From Anoxybacillus ayderensis (GTDB taxonomy: Bacteria > Bacillota > Bacilli > Bacillales > Anoxybacillaceae), in assembly GCF_000833605.1 (NCBI RefSeq), contig NZ_JXTG01000003.1, positions 168,960 to 232,959 on the forward strand: a stretch of DNA of 64,000 nt. The letters are read 5' to 3'. The position numbers were made by a program, and so were the translations under genes. Below, in pieces: positions 14,301 to 24,035 of this stretch. How positions within the stretch are numbered: position 1 is the stretch's first letter; each line of letters starts with the position of its first letter. The notes under the pieces were generated by a model. That model saw only the letters and a program-made list of their open reading frames with translations, did no database searches and was not told where the DNA came from.

Positions 14301-15563
14301 CACATTTTCCATAATTGGTTCACGAATGCGAACGAGCACTTTGCGAATACGACGGTTTTCCACTTGGCGAACGGTGACGGTTAATGATTCGTATTCAAAC
14401 GATTCTCCAACGGTGGGGATGCGTTCAAACATTTCAAACACCCACCCTCCGAGCGTATGAGAAGAACTTTCTAATTCATCAATTCCTAAAATGTCACAAA
14501 ACTCATCAAGCGGTAATTCGGCATTAAATTCATATTCGTAATCGTTAATTTTCTGGAACGTTTTCACCGCTTCGTCATGTTCATCCCATATTTCGCCGAC
14601 AATTTGTTCTAAAATATCTTCTAACGTAATCAATCCCGATGTGCCGCCAAACTCATCGATGACAATCGCCATATGTACTTTGCTTTTTTGCAATTCAGGC
14701 AACAATGTGGAGATGCGCATCGATTCAACAACAAATAGTGGCGTACGCAACAATGCGCGAACGTTGACCTCTTTCCCTTGTACGAGTTGACTAAAAAAGT
14801 CGCTTTCCGATAAAATGCCGATGACGTTATCAATATCTCCTTCATATACCGGCACGCGTGAATATCGTTCATGCAAAAAAATATCGCGAATTTCTTCAAC
14901 TGGTTGGTTCACTTCCACTGCGACCATATCGATACGTGGTGTAAAAATTTCACCAACTAAAATATCGTTAAAATCGAGCGAACGATGGACGAGTTCTTTC
15001 TCTTTATTATCAATTACCCCTTCTTCCTCACTTAAATTGACCATGACTTTAATTTCTTCTTCTGTGACAGAAGGAGTATCTGGTTGATGGCCAACGAATT
15101 TCGATACAAGTTTTTTCAACATGACAAGCAATGCTGTAACGGGAGTAAATAGTTGAATAAGCATATATAGCACATCGGAAATAAGAAGTGAAAACGACTC
15201 CGCATGTTCTTTCGCCAATGACTTCGGCAATACTTCGCCAAAAATTAAAATTAAAATTGTCATACCGACCGTGCTAATAACAAGACCTGTGTTGCCGCCA
15301 AACAAATCTGTCGCCACTTTGGCGGAGATGGACGCTGCGGCAATGTTCACGATATTATTCCCGACTAAGATGGTAGAGAGGGCTTTGTCGAAGTTTTCTG
15401 CAATATATAGTGCTTTTTTACTGCCACGTCGCTTTTCGTCCACATAGTTTTTCAAGCGAATTTTATTGACGCTCGAAAACGCTGTTTCTGAAGCTGAAAA
15501 AAAGGCGGATAATAAAATTAAAGCAATGAGTAAAAAAATTAAACTCAGAGGCAAATCTCCCAA
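14298..15563 (-). CDS. CNNM/CBS/CorC-domain membrane protein (hemolysin C family)
   Basis: A 421-residue protein: CNNM transmembrane domain (about 1-190, opening ALILLSAFFSASETAFSSVN), a CBS pair (about 205-330, TPRIDMVAVE and DEFGGTSGLITLEDILEQIV) and a C-terminal transporter-associated domain. Members export Mg2+ or other divalent cations or affect their homeostasis. The start is uncertain: TTG at 15563 lies 12 bases after AGGAG and no better in-frame start exists. A second family member is at 41.1 kb; substrate specificity cannot be read. Confidence 0.88.
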   Translation of the reverse strand: MGDLPLSLIFLLIALILLSAFFSASETAFSSVNKIRLKNYVDEKRRGSKKALYIAENFDKALSTILVGNNIVNIAAASISAKVATDLFGGNTGLVISTVGMTILILIFGEVLPKSLAKEHAESFSLLISDVLYMLIQLFTPVTALLVMLKKLVSKFVGHQPDTPSVTEEEIKVMVNLSEEEGVIDNKEKELVHRSLDFNDILVGEIFTPRIDMVAVEVNQPVEEIRDIFLHERYSRVPVYEGDIDNVIGILSESDFFSQLVQGKEVNVRALLRTPLFVVESMRISTLLPELQKSKVHMAIVIDEFGGTSGLITLEDILEQIVGEIWDEHDEAVKTFQKINDYEYEFNAELPLDEFCDILGIDELESSSHTLGGWVFEMFERIPTVGESFEYESLTVTVRQVENRRIRKVLVRIREPIMENV

Positions 15564-15641
15564 TGAATATTCACACTCCTAATAAAAAGTATTGGTTATC
15601 ATAAATATATACGTTAATGATACCAAATTTAACTGAAAAAG

Positions 15642-15669
15642 AAAACGACTGTACATATGCACAGCCGTT
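15642..15669 (-). terminator. terminator after small membrane peptide gene
   Basis: Stem ACGGCTGTGCA / TGTACAGTCGT (minus strand) followed by TTTTC. Confidence 0.65.
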
Positions 15670-15670
15670 C

Positions 15671-15754
15671 TTATGACTCGATTAGCGTTGTACCGATAAA
15701 AAACGTTAAAAGCAACACGTACGTAATATTGAGCGTAATTGAAAGTTCTTCCAC
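15671..15754 (-). CDS. 27-residue membrane peptide, unrecognised
   Basis: A GTG-started reading frame (MEELSITLNITYVLLLTFF then IGTTLIES) with GGAGGGG 8 bases upstream and a terminator immediately after the stop. It is one hydrophobic helix with short polar ends, the build of many Bacillus small membrane proteins. Too short for a statistical case; the ribosome site plus terminator are the support. Confidence 0.5.
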   Translation of the reverse strand: MEELSITLNITYVLLLTFFIGTTLIES

Positions 15755-15840
15755 TCGTTCGTCCCCTCCATCAATATATTCCCCATTTTCATTTTAACAA
15801 TGGTGAGAACGAATGTGTTTGTCAATGATGTGAACATTTT

Positions 15841-16629
15841 TTATTCATGAAATGCCCAATGGTTTGTCGGTCCATGCCCACCGCCAATTTGTAGCGTTTG
15901 TTCAATCGCCGCTTGAATAAATCGTTTCGCCACATCTACTGCTTCATATATCGTTTTTCCTTTTGCAAGTTGTGCTGTAATGGCGGCAGCAAACGTACAT
16001 CCTGTCCCGTGCGTATGTTTCGTATGAACGCGTTTGCTTTTCCATTCGTAAAATTGTTCCCCATCGTATAAAAGATCGACAAGTTCATTTCCTTCCCCGT
16101 GTCCACCTTTCATGACGACATATCGCACACCCATGTCATGAAGTTTTTTCGCTGCTTCTTTTCGATGTTCCAATGTGTCAATTTGCATATTTGTTAACAC
16201 TTCCGCTTCTGGAATGTTCGGTGTTAACACATAAGCAAGCGGCAACATATGCCGTTGCAACGCTTCGACCGCCTCTTGTTTCAATAGCGGCGAGCCACCT
16301 TTCGCGATCATCACCGGATCGACGACTACTCGCGTCCACCGATGTTGCTTCATTTTATAAGCAACACATTCGATGATTTCTTCGCTAAATAACATTCCCG
16401 TTTTTATAGCATCTGGCGGCAAATCGGTAGCAATCGAATCAATTTGCTTTTCAACCGCTTCAACAGGAAGCGGGTATACCCCTTGTACACCGAGCGTGTT
16501 TTGCGCAGTAACTGCAGTAATTGCTGACATGCCAAACACATGTAATTGATGAAACGTTTTTACATCCGCTTGAATACCCGCTCCCCCGCCACTATCTGAA
16601 CCAGCAATCGTCAACGCTTTATATACCAT
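15841..16629 (-). CDS. thiD: Hydroxymethylpyrimidine/phosphomethylpyrimidine kinase ThiD
   Basis: A 262-residue ribokinase-fold kinase that phosphorylates HMP and HMP-P for thiamin synthesis. GSDSGGGAGIQADVKTF near residue 9 binds the pyrimidine, and HGTGCTFAAAITA near 209 is the ATP/anion site. ATG 16629 follows GGGGTGAAA; the longer frame upstream overlaps thiF. It is the last gene of the riboswitch-controlled operon. Confidence 0.95.
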   Translation of the reverse strand: MVYKALTIAGSDSGGGAGIQADVKTFHQLHVFGMSAITAVTAQNTLGVQGVYPLPVEAVEKQIDSIATDLPPDAIKTGMLFSEEIIECVAYKMKQHRWTRVVVDPVMIAKGGSPLLKQEAVEALQRHMLPLAYVLTPNIPEAEVLTNMQIDTLEHRKEAAKKLHDMGVRYVVMKGGHGEGNELVDLLYDGEQFYEWKSKRVHTKHTHGTGCTFAAAITAQLAKGKTIYEAVDVAKRFIQAAIEQTLQIGGGHGPTNHWAFHE

Positions 16630-16633
16630 GCTT

Positions 16634-17650
16634 TCACCCCAAATATTGATAATATAGCCGCTTTGCTTCTTGAACATCATTTGTGCCATGAATCAATACA
16701 CGCCCATCGGAAAAAACAACAAAGCGATGCGAATCGACCGTAAACGAAAGTAAATAGTCGTTTTGTTCCACTTGAATTCCACGTTTTGTTAAAAATGAAA
16801 GAAGCGTTGTCCACTCTCGCTCTCCTCGATGGGCAGGACGAATTTGTACGGTTTCACGCCCACACAACACCGCAAATTTCGTTTCATTTTCGTATTGAAG
16901 GGCTGGATACGTTCGTCTTTCACTACACGACGGACAATCGTCTTTTTTTAACTTATGCACATCGATCATGCGATATTGTCCGTGCCATATATCAAATGAA
17001 ACGAGTTTTCGATTCACTTGAGCGTGCACGCATATTTTTAACGCTTCAGCCGTTTGATGCGCAACGACCATATGGACGACCGGACTAATGATCCCAACGG
17101 TATCGCACGTCGCGTTGCCAAGCGGAACTTCTTCAAGTAAACAACGCAAACATGGCGTTTCATTCGGAACGATGACATAACTTAAACCGTAACTTCCTAC
17201 GCACGCCCCATAAATCCACGGCACATCATACTTTTGCGACACATCGTTGATGATCATACGCACGTCGAAATTATCCGTACTATCAATAATGACGTGCGGA
17301 CGCTCACGTGCAACAACTTGTTCAAGCAAGCAAGCGTCCGCATCAGCTACAATCGGTTCAACGACCACATCGCCATTTATGGCTCGCAAACGCATAGCAG
17401 CAGCAATGGCTTTCGGCAATCGGTTTGTTGCATCTTCTTCCGTATATAGCTGTTGGCGTTGTAAATTGCTCCATTCGACATAATCGCGATCAATGATCGT
17501 TATTTTCCCAATCCCTGCCCGTACAAGCGTTTCTGCATTTGCCGCTCCAAGCGCTCCTGCACCAATAACGAGCACATGTTTTTCACGAATATGTTGTTGT
17601 CCTCTTTCTCCAATTGGCGCAAACAATTGTTGGCGTGAATAGCGATCCAT
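16634..17650 (-). CDS. thiF: ThiF-type adenylyltransferase
   Basis: An E1-like enzyme of 338 residues that adenylates the ThiS C-terminus for sulfur transfer. The ATP site GAGALGAANAETLVRAGIG is near residue 31, the SxxQRQ-type motif (WSNLQRQQLY) near 81, and zinc cysteines are CLRCL near 183 and CPSC near 256. The last 80 residues are an extra domain beyond the core. Its ATG overlaps the thiG stop codon (TAATG), so translation is coupled. Confidence 0.93.
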   Translation of the reverse strand: MDRYSRQQLFAPIGERGQQHIREKHVLVIGAGALGAANAETLVRAGIGKITIIDRDYVEWSNLQRQQLYTEEDATNRLPKAIAAAMRLRAINGDVVVEPIVADADACLLEQVVARERPHVIIDSTDNFDVRMIINDVSQKYDVPWIYGACVGSYGLSYVIVPNETPCLRCLLEEVPLGNATCDTVGIISPVVHMVVAHQTAEALKICVHAQVNRKLVSFDIWHGQYRMIDVHKLKKDDCPSCSERRTYPALQYENETKFAVLCGRETVQIRPAHRGEREWTTLLSFLTKRGIQVEQNDYLLSFTVDSHRFVVFSDGRVLIHGTNDVQEAKRLYYQYLG

Positions 17651-18417
17651 TAGACGATGCTCATCCCTTCACTTGGGCTACTCGCTGTTGCATATTTCTT
17701 TTTCGGGATGCGTCCCGCTTCATATCCAAGTCTTCCTGCCTCAATCGCAAGCTTCATCGCTTTTGCCATTTTTACGGGATCTTTCGCTGAAGCAACCGCT
17801 GTATTTAACAATACGCCATCCGCACCTAATTCCATCGCCAATGCTGCATCAGCTGGACCGCCAATGCCTGCATCGATAATGACAGGAACAGTTGCTTGTT
17901 CAATAATGAATTGAATGTTTAACGGATTCATAATTCCTTGCCCTGAGCCGATCGGTGAGGCGCCGGGCATAATCGCATGGCAACCGAGCTGTTGTAGTCG
18001 TTTCGCTAGCACGACGTCATCAGACGTGTACGGCAAAACGATAAATCCTTCTTCTAATAACATTTCTGTTGCTTTCAACGTCTCGATCGGATCAGGTAAT
18101 AACGTTTGATCGCACCCGATCACTTCCACTTTCACCATATCACAAAGTCCAGAAGCTTTCGCTAAACGGGCGATGCGCACCGCTTCTTCCGCCGTTTTTG
18201 CCCCAGCTGTATTCGGTAACAACTTATATTTCGTTATATCTATTTTTTCTAAAAAATTCGGTTGATCGGGTGCAAAAATGTTCATTCGTCGCACCGCAAA
18301 CGTTAAAATTTCTGCCCCTGACGCTTCAACCGCTTCTTTTTGAATATCGATGTTCGGAAATTTCCCTGTCCCAAGCAGTAAACGAGATTGAAATGTATAC
18401 GGACCGATTTGTAACAT
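17650..18417 (-). CDS. thiG: Thiazole synthase ThiG
   Basis: A 255-residue TIM-barrel enzyme that builds the thiazole phosphate from deoxyxylulose phosphate, dehydroglycine and ThiS-thiocarboxylate. Landmarks: LLLGTGKFP near 14, the catalytic Lys region VKVEVIG near 97, [20 protein letters not shown] near 142 and [10 protein letters not shown] near 184. One base separates it from thiS. Confidence 0.96.
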   Translation of the reverse strand: MLQIGPYTFQSRLLLGTGKFPNIDIQKEAVEASGAEILTFAVRRMNIFAPDQPNFLEKIDITKYKLLPNTAGAKTAEEAVRIARLAKASGLCDMVKVEVIGCDQTLLPDPIETLKATEMLLEEGFIVLPYTSDDVVLAKRLQQLGCHAIMPGASPIGSGQGIMNPLNIQFIIEQATVPVIIDAGIGGPADAALAMELGADGVLLNTAVASAKDPVKMAKAMKLAIEAGRLGYEAGRIPKKKYATASSPSEGMSIV

Positions 18418-18418
18418 A

Positions 18419-18622
18419 TTATCCTCCCCCTACAAAATGAACGATTTCAATACGATCACCGTCCGCAATGGCTGTATGCTCATATGTTTCTTTCATAATA
18501 ATGTTCGCATTGATTTCAACGATCGCGATCTTTTCATGAATGCGAAAATGTTGTAACAGTTGAGCGACAGTACGAATGTGAGCTGGCAAGTCAATCATCT
18601 CACCGTTAATGATGCAACGCAT
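18419..18622 (-). CDS. thiS: Sulfur carrier protein ThiS
   Basis: A 67-residue ubiquitin-fold carrier ending in the required Gly-Gly (FVGGG). The C-terminal glycine is adenylated by ThiF and becomes a thiocarboxylate that donates sulfur to ThiG. It overlaps the 3' end of thiO by 17 bases, showing tight translational coupling. Confidence 0.95.
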   Translation of the reverse strand: MRCIINGEMIDLPAHIRTVAQLLQHFRIHEKIAIVEINANIIMKETYEHTAIADGDRIEIVHFVGGG

Positions 18623-19727
18623 GCCCCTCCCCCTTTCTCGTTAGCGAAAACGGCATCATATGAAATGGCACGTCTTTTTCTTCAAGCATATCGCTTACAA
18701 CTCTTCCTGTGATGGCGCTTAGCAAAATGCCGTTTCGATAATGCCCTGTCACAACGAATACGTTTTCATATTGTGGATGCGCTCCGATATAAGGCATGCC
18801 ATCTTTTGTTTGTGGGCGAATGCCTGCCCACGCTTTTTCAAATGTGGAATGAGCGATAGCCGGAACGATTTGCATCGCACGCGCTAGCAAATGATGCACG
18901 CTACTTGCTTGCACCGTTTTGGCAAACGAATGCGCGATGGCGCTAGCGCCGATGACAAGGCGATTGTTCGCTTTCGGCACAATATAACAGCCGTTTTTCG
19001 CAAATACAGTTGTTTGTAAAAGCGGTGTCTCTGTCGTCACCGAAACACACTCTCCTTTGACCGGATACATATGTAGCGATAACCGCAACTTTTCTGCGAG
19101 CATCGGCGTCCATGCACCGCACGCGATGACGATACGTTCCGCATATAACGTTCCGCTCGTCGTTTTCACTCCTACAACACGTTCACCATCGAAAATAAAA
19201 TCGTACGCTTCGGTATATGGTAAAAAACGCGCCCCTTTCGCCATCGCTCCATGAGCAAAAGCGAGCGAGAGCTGTTTCGCGTCCACTTGTTGATCGATCG
19301 TGTACATCGCACCATATTCATTCCGAACGTTTCGTTCAATATCTACCACTTCTTCAGGAGTTAACCAGCGAACGTGCTGCGGTTGTATACGCCTCCAAAA
19401 TTCATAATGTTCCGTTAATTCTCCGTACTCTTCTGCTGTTGTCGCGAGCTTTAACATTCCCGCTTCATTCCATCCGACTTCAATATTTGTTAACTCTCGC
19501 AGTTCGGCAATAACGGCTGGAAATGCCGCTTGGCTCGCCAAAGCAAGCGGAATGAGCGGATGGTCTGCCGAAAACTCGGAGTGTGCACCGAGCATCCCGG
19601 CTGCTGCCGACGATGCTTCTTGCGCTAACTCTCCCCGTTCAATGACGACGACTGATGCTCCCCTTTTCGCTAACTCAAAAGCGATGCTACTACCGATAAT
19701 GCCTCCCCCAACAATTAAAACGTCCAT
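18606..19727 (-). CDS. thiO: Glycine oxidase ThiO
   Basis: A 373-residue FAD enzyme that oxidises glycine to the imine used by ThiG. The dinucleotide-binding motif GGGIIGSSIAFELAKRG starts near residue 7, with ERGELAQEASSAAAGML following; WAGIRPQTKDGMPYIGA near 310 and GHYRNGILL near 335 are glycine-oxidase signatures. It begins inside the tenI 3' end (13-base overlap). Confidence 0.95.
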   Translation of the reverse strand: MDVLIVGGGIIGSSIAFELAKRGASVVVIERGELAQEASSAAAGMLGAHSEFSADHPLIPLALASQAAFPAVIAELRELTNIEVGWNEAGMLKLATTAEEYGELTEHYEFWRRIQPQHVRWLTPEEVVDIERNVRNEYGAMYTIDQQVDAKQLSLAFAHGAMAKGARFLPYTEAYDFIFDGERVVGVKTTSGTLYAERIVIACGAWTPMLAEKLRLSLHMYPVKGECVSVTTETPLLQTTVFAKNGCYIVPKANNRLVIGASAIAHSFAKTVQASSVHHLLARAMQIVPAIAHSTFEKAWAGIRPQTKDGMPYIGAHPQYENVFVVTGHYRNGILLSAITGRVVSDMLEEKDVPFHMMPFSLTRKGEGHALHH

Positions 19728-20329
19728 GTATTCGCCCCCATTTGTTTCCGATATCGTTGAACCATATATAGCGGATCATCCGCCTCAAACACCGTCGACA
19801 TGACGGCAATTCCTTTTGCCCCCGTCATGAACACATCACGAACATGGAAAGGTTTAATGCCTCCAATAGCAACGACAGGAATGCGTACGTGGCTTGTCAA
19901 CTGACGCAACGATGAAAGCCCACGTGGCTTTCGTCCTTCTTTACAATTCGTTTCGTATATATGTCCGAAAATGACGTAGTCCGCTCCTTCTTTTTCCGCC
20001 CGCTTCGCTTCTTCAAACGTATGCACGGAGCAACCGACGCGCAAAAAAGGAAACTTTTCTTTTATTCGTTTGGGAGATAGGCTATGATGGGCGAGCTGAA
20101 CGCCGCCAACGCCATAAACGACGGCGACGTCCACCCGATCGTTGACGATTATTTTTTGTGGTGGAACACTTACTTCAAGCAAATTTTCCACAATCATCCC
20201 TATCTCTTTTGCCGAACGATGTTTTTCACGAATATGAATAAAGTGGGCATATGAATGTACGAGCGATGAAATATGAACAAACGTTTCAATTGACTGTTTT
20301 CCTGTTGAGATGAGATGGAGCTCTTTCAT
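19715..20329 (-). CDS. tenI: Thiazole tautomerase TenI
   Basis: A 204-residue TIM-barrel protein similar to thiamin phosphate synthase, but of the TenI branch that aromatises the thiazole product. IHIREKHRSA, IIVNDRVDVA, GCSVHTFEEA and IPVVAIGGIKP are typical. ATG 20329 directly follows the ykoC stop (TAAGATG); an earlier in-frame ATG lies in the preceding gene. Confidence 0.92.
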   Translation of the reverse strand: MKELHLISTGKQSIETFVHISSLVHSYAHFIHIREKHRSAKEIGMIVENLLEVSVPPQKIIVNDRVDVAVVYGVGGVQLAHHSLSPKRIKEKFPFLRVGCSVHTFEEAKRAEKEGADYVIFGHIYETNCKEGRKPRGLSSLRQLTSHVRIPVVAIGGIKPFHVRDVFMTGAKGIAVMSTVFEADDPLYMVQRYRKQMGANTWTF

Positions 20330-20330
20330 C

Positions 20331-21128
20331 TTAACGCACATCCTTTATTGGAACATACGGAAACGCATCGGCAACGTAATACCCCATCGCAACAATCATG
20401 CATATGACAACAAATAAATACACGTCATATTTTCCGAGCGTCAGTTCATAATAAAACGTTCTCGCTCGTTCATTTGTAAATCCTTTCGCTTCCATCGCCA
20501 CCGCAATGCGCTGGGCGCGGCGAATGCTTTGTGATAAAAGCGGAATCGCGTATCGTTTGATGAGTTCAAGCTTCCCGCGAAAGCCTTTCGCTTTAGCCGC
20601 TCGGCGCACCTTTAACGCTTGATGCACCGTTTGAAATTCTTCCAGCATGATCGGCAGCAAACGAATGGCTGCTAAAAAACTATACGCATATTTCGGTTTC
20701 AATTTTGCTTGTTGCATAAGTGAATAAAACAAAAACACCGGCTTTGTCGTAAGCGCAAACATTAATCCAAAAATGGCAAACAAAAGCGTACGGAATCCGA
20801 GATGAACGCCGCGATAAAAACTTTCTTCCGTCACATGAATGAGCCCGAAGCGAAACCACGTCGTCTCTCCCTTGCCAAACAAAATCATGGACAACGACGT
20901 AGAAATGAAAATAAAGAAAAACGGCACGAAAAACAAAAGCATATGCTTCATTCGATAACCGCTAAACGACATAAATAATGCGGTAAAGCCGATCGTCCAG
21001 TTGATGAGCACGTTTGGGTTATGGACAAAAACAATAACGATAAACATCGGCAAAAATAACAATAATTTTACGGTTGGGTTCGTTTCATGCAACCACGTCT
21101 CTTTATGTTCGATGCTCCATCTCATCAT
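20331..21128 (-). CDS. ykoC: ECF transporter T component (YkoC/EcfT)
   Basis: A 265-residue integral membrane protein with about five to six helices and two Ala-Arg-type coupling motifs in the C-terminal cytosolic part (VRRAAKAKGFRG near 193 and IRRAQRIAVAMEAKGF near 217) that contact the ATPase. It is the T subunit of a thiamin-related (HMP) ECF importer, judged from the riboswitch and neighbours. An ATG three bases inside is an alternative start. Confidence 0.92.
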   Translation of the reverse strand: MMRWSIEHKETWLHETNPTVKLLLFLPMFIVIVFVHNPNVLINWTIGFTALFMSFSGYRMKHMLLFFVPFFFIFISTSLSMILFGKGETTWFRFGLIHVTEESFYRGVHLGFRTLLFAIFGLMFALTTKPVFLFYSLMQQAKLKPKYAYSFLAAIRLLPIMLEEFQTVHQALKVRRAAKAKGFRGKLELIKRYAIPLLSQSIRRAQRIAVAMEAKGFTNERARTFYYELTLGKYDVYLFVVICMIVAMGYYVADAFPYVPIKDVR

Positions 21129-22573
21129 ATCCCACCTCGCACAAGCGTCCGTGGCACGATCGTTTCATCGGCGACAAGCTTTCCGTTTTCAATGATCCAT
21201 CGTCTCGTCGCAAATTGAGAAACAATGCGCTCATCGTGCGTCACCATGACAATCGCCTTTCCTTGTTGTCGATACGCTTCAAGCCATTCGAGCAACGCAA
21301 ACGTATTTTTTGCATCTTGCCCGAACGTCGGCTCGTCAAGAAGCAATATGCGATGACGCTCCGTTACTGAAGCGGCAACACTTAATCGCCGCTTTTGTCC
21401 CATCGACAATTGGTACGGATGCAAATGCCGTTGGGCGCTTAAATGAAACCGCCTAAGCAACCTCTCTACTTCCTCTTCTATTTCATATTCCGAGCGTTTT
21501 TCAAGACGTAAACAATAAGCTAGCTCATCATCTACACGATTTGTAACAAATTGAAACTCTGGATTTTGAAATACAAAAGCGATGTTGTCGTATAATACCC
21601 CATCATTTTTTACTAGCTCTCCTCGCCAATACATATCGCCTTCTGTTCGAATTAACTTCATGAAGCTTTGCAGCAACGTGCTTTTTCCTGCCCCATTTTC
21701 TCCTGTGACCGCAATCCATTCACCTGCACGAATGACGACATCATCGACTGTGATTTTTTCTTCTTTTTGTCGAAAACCGCGGAGCGACTGCACATGTAAA
21801 AGCACGTCTGACGGATGATACGGCTGCTGCGCTGTTTTTGGCTTTTCGTACATCTCCCACACTTCTGGATACCAAATGCCTTGTTCGGCAATAAACGAAC
21901 GATACGTCGAAAATATATGATCCGTTGGGCCATCGGCAATCATTTCACCACATTCGTTAAACAAAATGATGCGCTCAACAAAATCGAGAATATGATCAAT
22001 TTTATGCTCAACGATAACAACTGTTCGGTCGTCCGCTACTTCTTTTAACGTTTCCCATACTGCTTTTGTTCCTTCTTCATCGAGAAGCGCTGTCGGTTCA
22101 TCTAAAAATAACACATCCGGGTCAAGCGCCAAGACAGAGGCAATCGCTAACCGCTGTTTCATTCCTCCCGATAACGTTTGAATCGGCACATGAACGTGCG
22201 GAAGACGAAGGCGCACGCGTTGAAGAACGCGCTCGATTTTTTCTTTCATCTCCGCACGTGGCACACCGAGATTTTCAAGGACAAACGCAATTTCTTCATC
22301 GACGTACGGCATGCAAAACTGCGCATCCGGATCTTGAAACACATAGCCGACTTGCTTTGGAATATGAAGCGCTTTTGCTTTCATCGGCACATCGATCGAG
22401 CGTGGAATAATGCCCGCCATCACTTGTAATAACGTCGATTTTCCACACCCTGATGGACCTAAAAGCAACACTTTTTCTCCTTTTTTGATCGAAAGCGATA
22501 CATCGGTAAATAACCGTTTTTCCGCCCCCGGAAACTTTAACCGCAATTGTTCAATGTGTATCAACGATGTCAC
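21125..22573 (-). CDS. ykoD: ECF transporter double ATPase (YkoD)
   Basis: A 482-residue fusion of two ABC ATPase domains. Domain 1: Walker A GPSGCGKST near 39, signature LSGGMKQRL near 142, Walker B VLFLDEPTALLD. Domain 2: Walker A GENGAGKST near 293, signature LSMGQKRRL near 394, Walker B ILLLDEPTFGQD. It powers uptake of a thiamin precursor together with YkoC and YkoE, with which it is contiguous. Confidence 0.94.
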   Translation of the reverse strand: MTSLIHIEQLRLKFPGAEKRLFTDVSLSIKKGEKVLLLGPSGCGKSTLLQVMAGIIPRSIDVPMKAKALHIPKQVGYVFQDPDAQFCMPYVDEEIAFVLENLGVPRAEMKEKIERVLQRVRLRLPHVHVPIQTLSGGMKQRLAIASVLALDPDVLFLDEPTALLDEEGTKAVWETLKEVADDRTVVIVEHKIDHILDFVERIILFNECGEMIADGPTDHIFSTYRSFIAEQGIWYPEVWEMYEKPKTAQQPYHPSDVLLHVQSLRGFRQKEEKITVDDVVIRAGEWIAVTGENGAGKSTLLQSFMKLIRTEGDMYWRGELVKNDGVLYDNIAFVFQNPEFQFVTNRVDDELAYCLRLEKRSEYEIEEEVERLLRRFHLSAQRHLHPYQLSMGQKRRLSVAASVTERHRILLLDEPTFGQDAKNTFALLEWLEAYRQQGKAIVMVTHDERIVSQFATRRWIIENGKLVADETIVPRTLVRGGI

Positions 22574-22576
22574 CTT

Positions 22577-23161
22577 CTATTTATCAAGCGAGTCGTAATC
22601 TTCTTTTGTCGTCGGGCGCAACAGTTGCGTCACACCTGTCGCTTCGAGCGCTTTGACAAGCGAATAAGCAAATACCCCCGCAATGATGATCGCTCCAACG
22701 AAACGCGCACCGATAAATAACGTTAAATTCCACCACGCTAATTGATCGATATATCCTTTGTAAAAATCAACTACTAACGAAGCGATGGTTGAACCGACGG
22801 CAGCAAGCGACACAACCGCCACGTCGAAACGTTTATAACGGAAAGCGGCGAAAACAAGCTCAGCGAGCAATCCTTGCACAAAACCGTAAAATAACACTTC
22901 TAGTCCCCACTCAGATCCAGCTAAAAACTCCCCTGAGGCGGCAGCGACTTCCGCAAGCAACGCCACTCCTGGCTTACGAATCAACAAATATGCCACTGTC
23001 GCAGCAATAAACCACATGCCATAAATAAGCTGATCGAGATGAAGCCCAAGCGGTTTCACCGCATAGTAAAGCGGTCCCCACACTTTATACACAATCCCAA
23101 ACACAATCGCTACAACAACGGTCGTTAATACGTCTGTTAATTTAAGCCCTTTCGTTTGCAT
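22577..23161 (-). CDS. ykoE: ECF transporter substrate-binding component YkoE
   Basis: A 194-residue S component with five to six hydrophobic helices, matching YkoE of the thiamin/HMP importer. GMWFIAATVAYLLIRKPG and GSEWGLEVLFYGFVQGLLAE are family-like. The second ATG at 23161 is chosen because GGAGG is then 7 bases upstream. The B. subtilis operon also has ykoF, a thiamin-binding protein; it is absent here. Confidence 0.9.
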   Translation of the reverse strand: MQTKGLKLTDVLTTVVVAIVFGIVYKVWGPLYYAVKPLGLHLDQLIYGMWFIAATVAYLLIRKPGVALLAEVAAASGEFLAGSEWGLEVLFYGFVQGLLAELVFAAFRYKRFDVAVVSLAAVGSTIASLVVDFYKGYIDQLAWWNLTLFIGARFVGAIIIAGVFAYSLVKALEATGVTQLLRPTTKEDYDSLDK

Positions 23162-23837
23162 AAACATCCTCCTCTTCCATTGGCCAACGTTCTAATTTGT
23201 ACGCCATGTCCCAAAATAAATATTCATACTGACTGCTGGTCCAAAAATGTTGCTTCATTCGCTCCAACTCTTTTTCACTTACTGTTTTCGCTATGTCGTT
23301 TAAGCGCGCAATTTGTTGTTCGACAAGCTGTCTAAACCAATCGGAGCCGTACGCTTCGATCCATTTCGCATAAATTGGATGATTCGGCTTACAATGCTTC
23401 AACCTCTCGCCAATTTCGTAATATAACCAATAGCACGGTAAAATGGCCGCTAACACATCACCAAAGTGCCCCGCAAACGCTGCCCGATACATATGTGACG
23501 TGTATGCATACGCGGTTGGGGCGGGAACAAATGACGCCTTTTCTTCTTCTGTAATGCCGAGCTCTTTCATAAACGTTTCATGTAAATGAAGCTCAGCTTC
23601 ATACGTATTTTGCGCATGATTCGCCATGCTTGCGGTCGTTTGTAAATCGTCAGCCATCGCCCCGCCAAGCGCTTGCACTTTCGCAAAGTGTGTCAAATAA
23701 TATGAATCTTGTAATACATAATACCGAAAACAACGTAAATCTAGCGTTCCTTCTCCTAGCTCTGTCACAAACGGATGTTGAAAACTCGCTTCCCAAATCG
23801 GATCGACAGCTTTGCGCAACTGTTCTGAAAACAACAT
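23142..23837 (-). CDS. tenA: Aminopyrimidine aminohydrolase TenA (thiaminase II)
   Basis: A 231-residue helical enzyme that hydrolyses aminopyrimidine breakdown products of thiamin to HMP for salvage. The catalytic Cys is in LAAILPCYWLYYEIGE near residue 137; the C-terminal YEYLFWDMAY near 207 holds the active-site Glu. First gene after the TPP riboswitch. Its 3' end overlaps ykoE by 20 bases. Pairing with an ECF importer suggests that salvaged pyrimidines are imported and processed together. Confidence 0.95.
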   Translation of the reverse strand: MLFSEQLRKAVDPIWEASFQHPFVTELGEGTLDLRCFRYYVLQDSYYLTHFAKVQALGGAMADDLQTTASMANHAQNTYEAELHLHETFMKELGITEEEKASFVPAPTAYAYTSHMYRAAFAGHFGDVLAAILPCYWLYYEIGERLKHCKPNHPIYAKWIEAYGSDWFRQLVEQQIARLNDIAKTVSEKELERMKQHFWTSSQYEYLFWDMAYKLERWPMEEEDVYANERA

Positions 23838-23861
23838 TTCCTCTCCCCCTCATGAAAAATA

Positions 23862-23896
23862 AAAAACCACTTTCTTTGCGCAAAGAAAGTGGTTTG
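23862..23896 (-). terminator. riboswitch expression-platform terminator before tenA
   Basis: A perfect palindrome, AAACCACTTTCTTTG paired with its complement over a GC/CG centre, followed on the minus strand by T6. It lies between the TPP aptamer and the tenA ribosome site, so ligand binding probably favours this terminator. Confidence 0.8.
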
Positions 23897-23929
23897 TAAA
23901 CGATGGAAATTGGCATATAGACACACTTC

Positions 23930-24035
23930 GCACCGTCTCCACTTCCCTACGCTGGTATGATCCAGATCAGGTTCTAAGGGTCTCAAAGGCACACTTTGAT
24001 CTCAGCCTATCTAAAGGCCCCCCTAGTGGAATGCA
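23930..24035 (-). ncRNA. TPP riboswitch (THI element)
   Basis: On the minus strand the conserved blocks appear in order: GGGGGGCC, GCTGAGA, ACCCTTAGAACCTGATCTGG, and ACCAGCGTAGGGAAGTGG. They form the thiamin pyrophosphate aptamer. It controls the ten-gene operon tenA to thiD by transcription termination. Confidence 0.97.
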
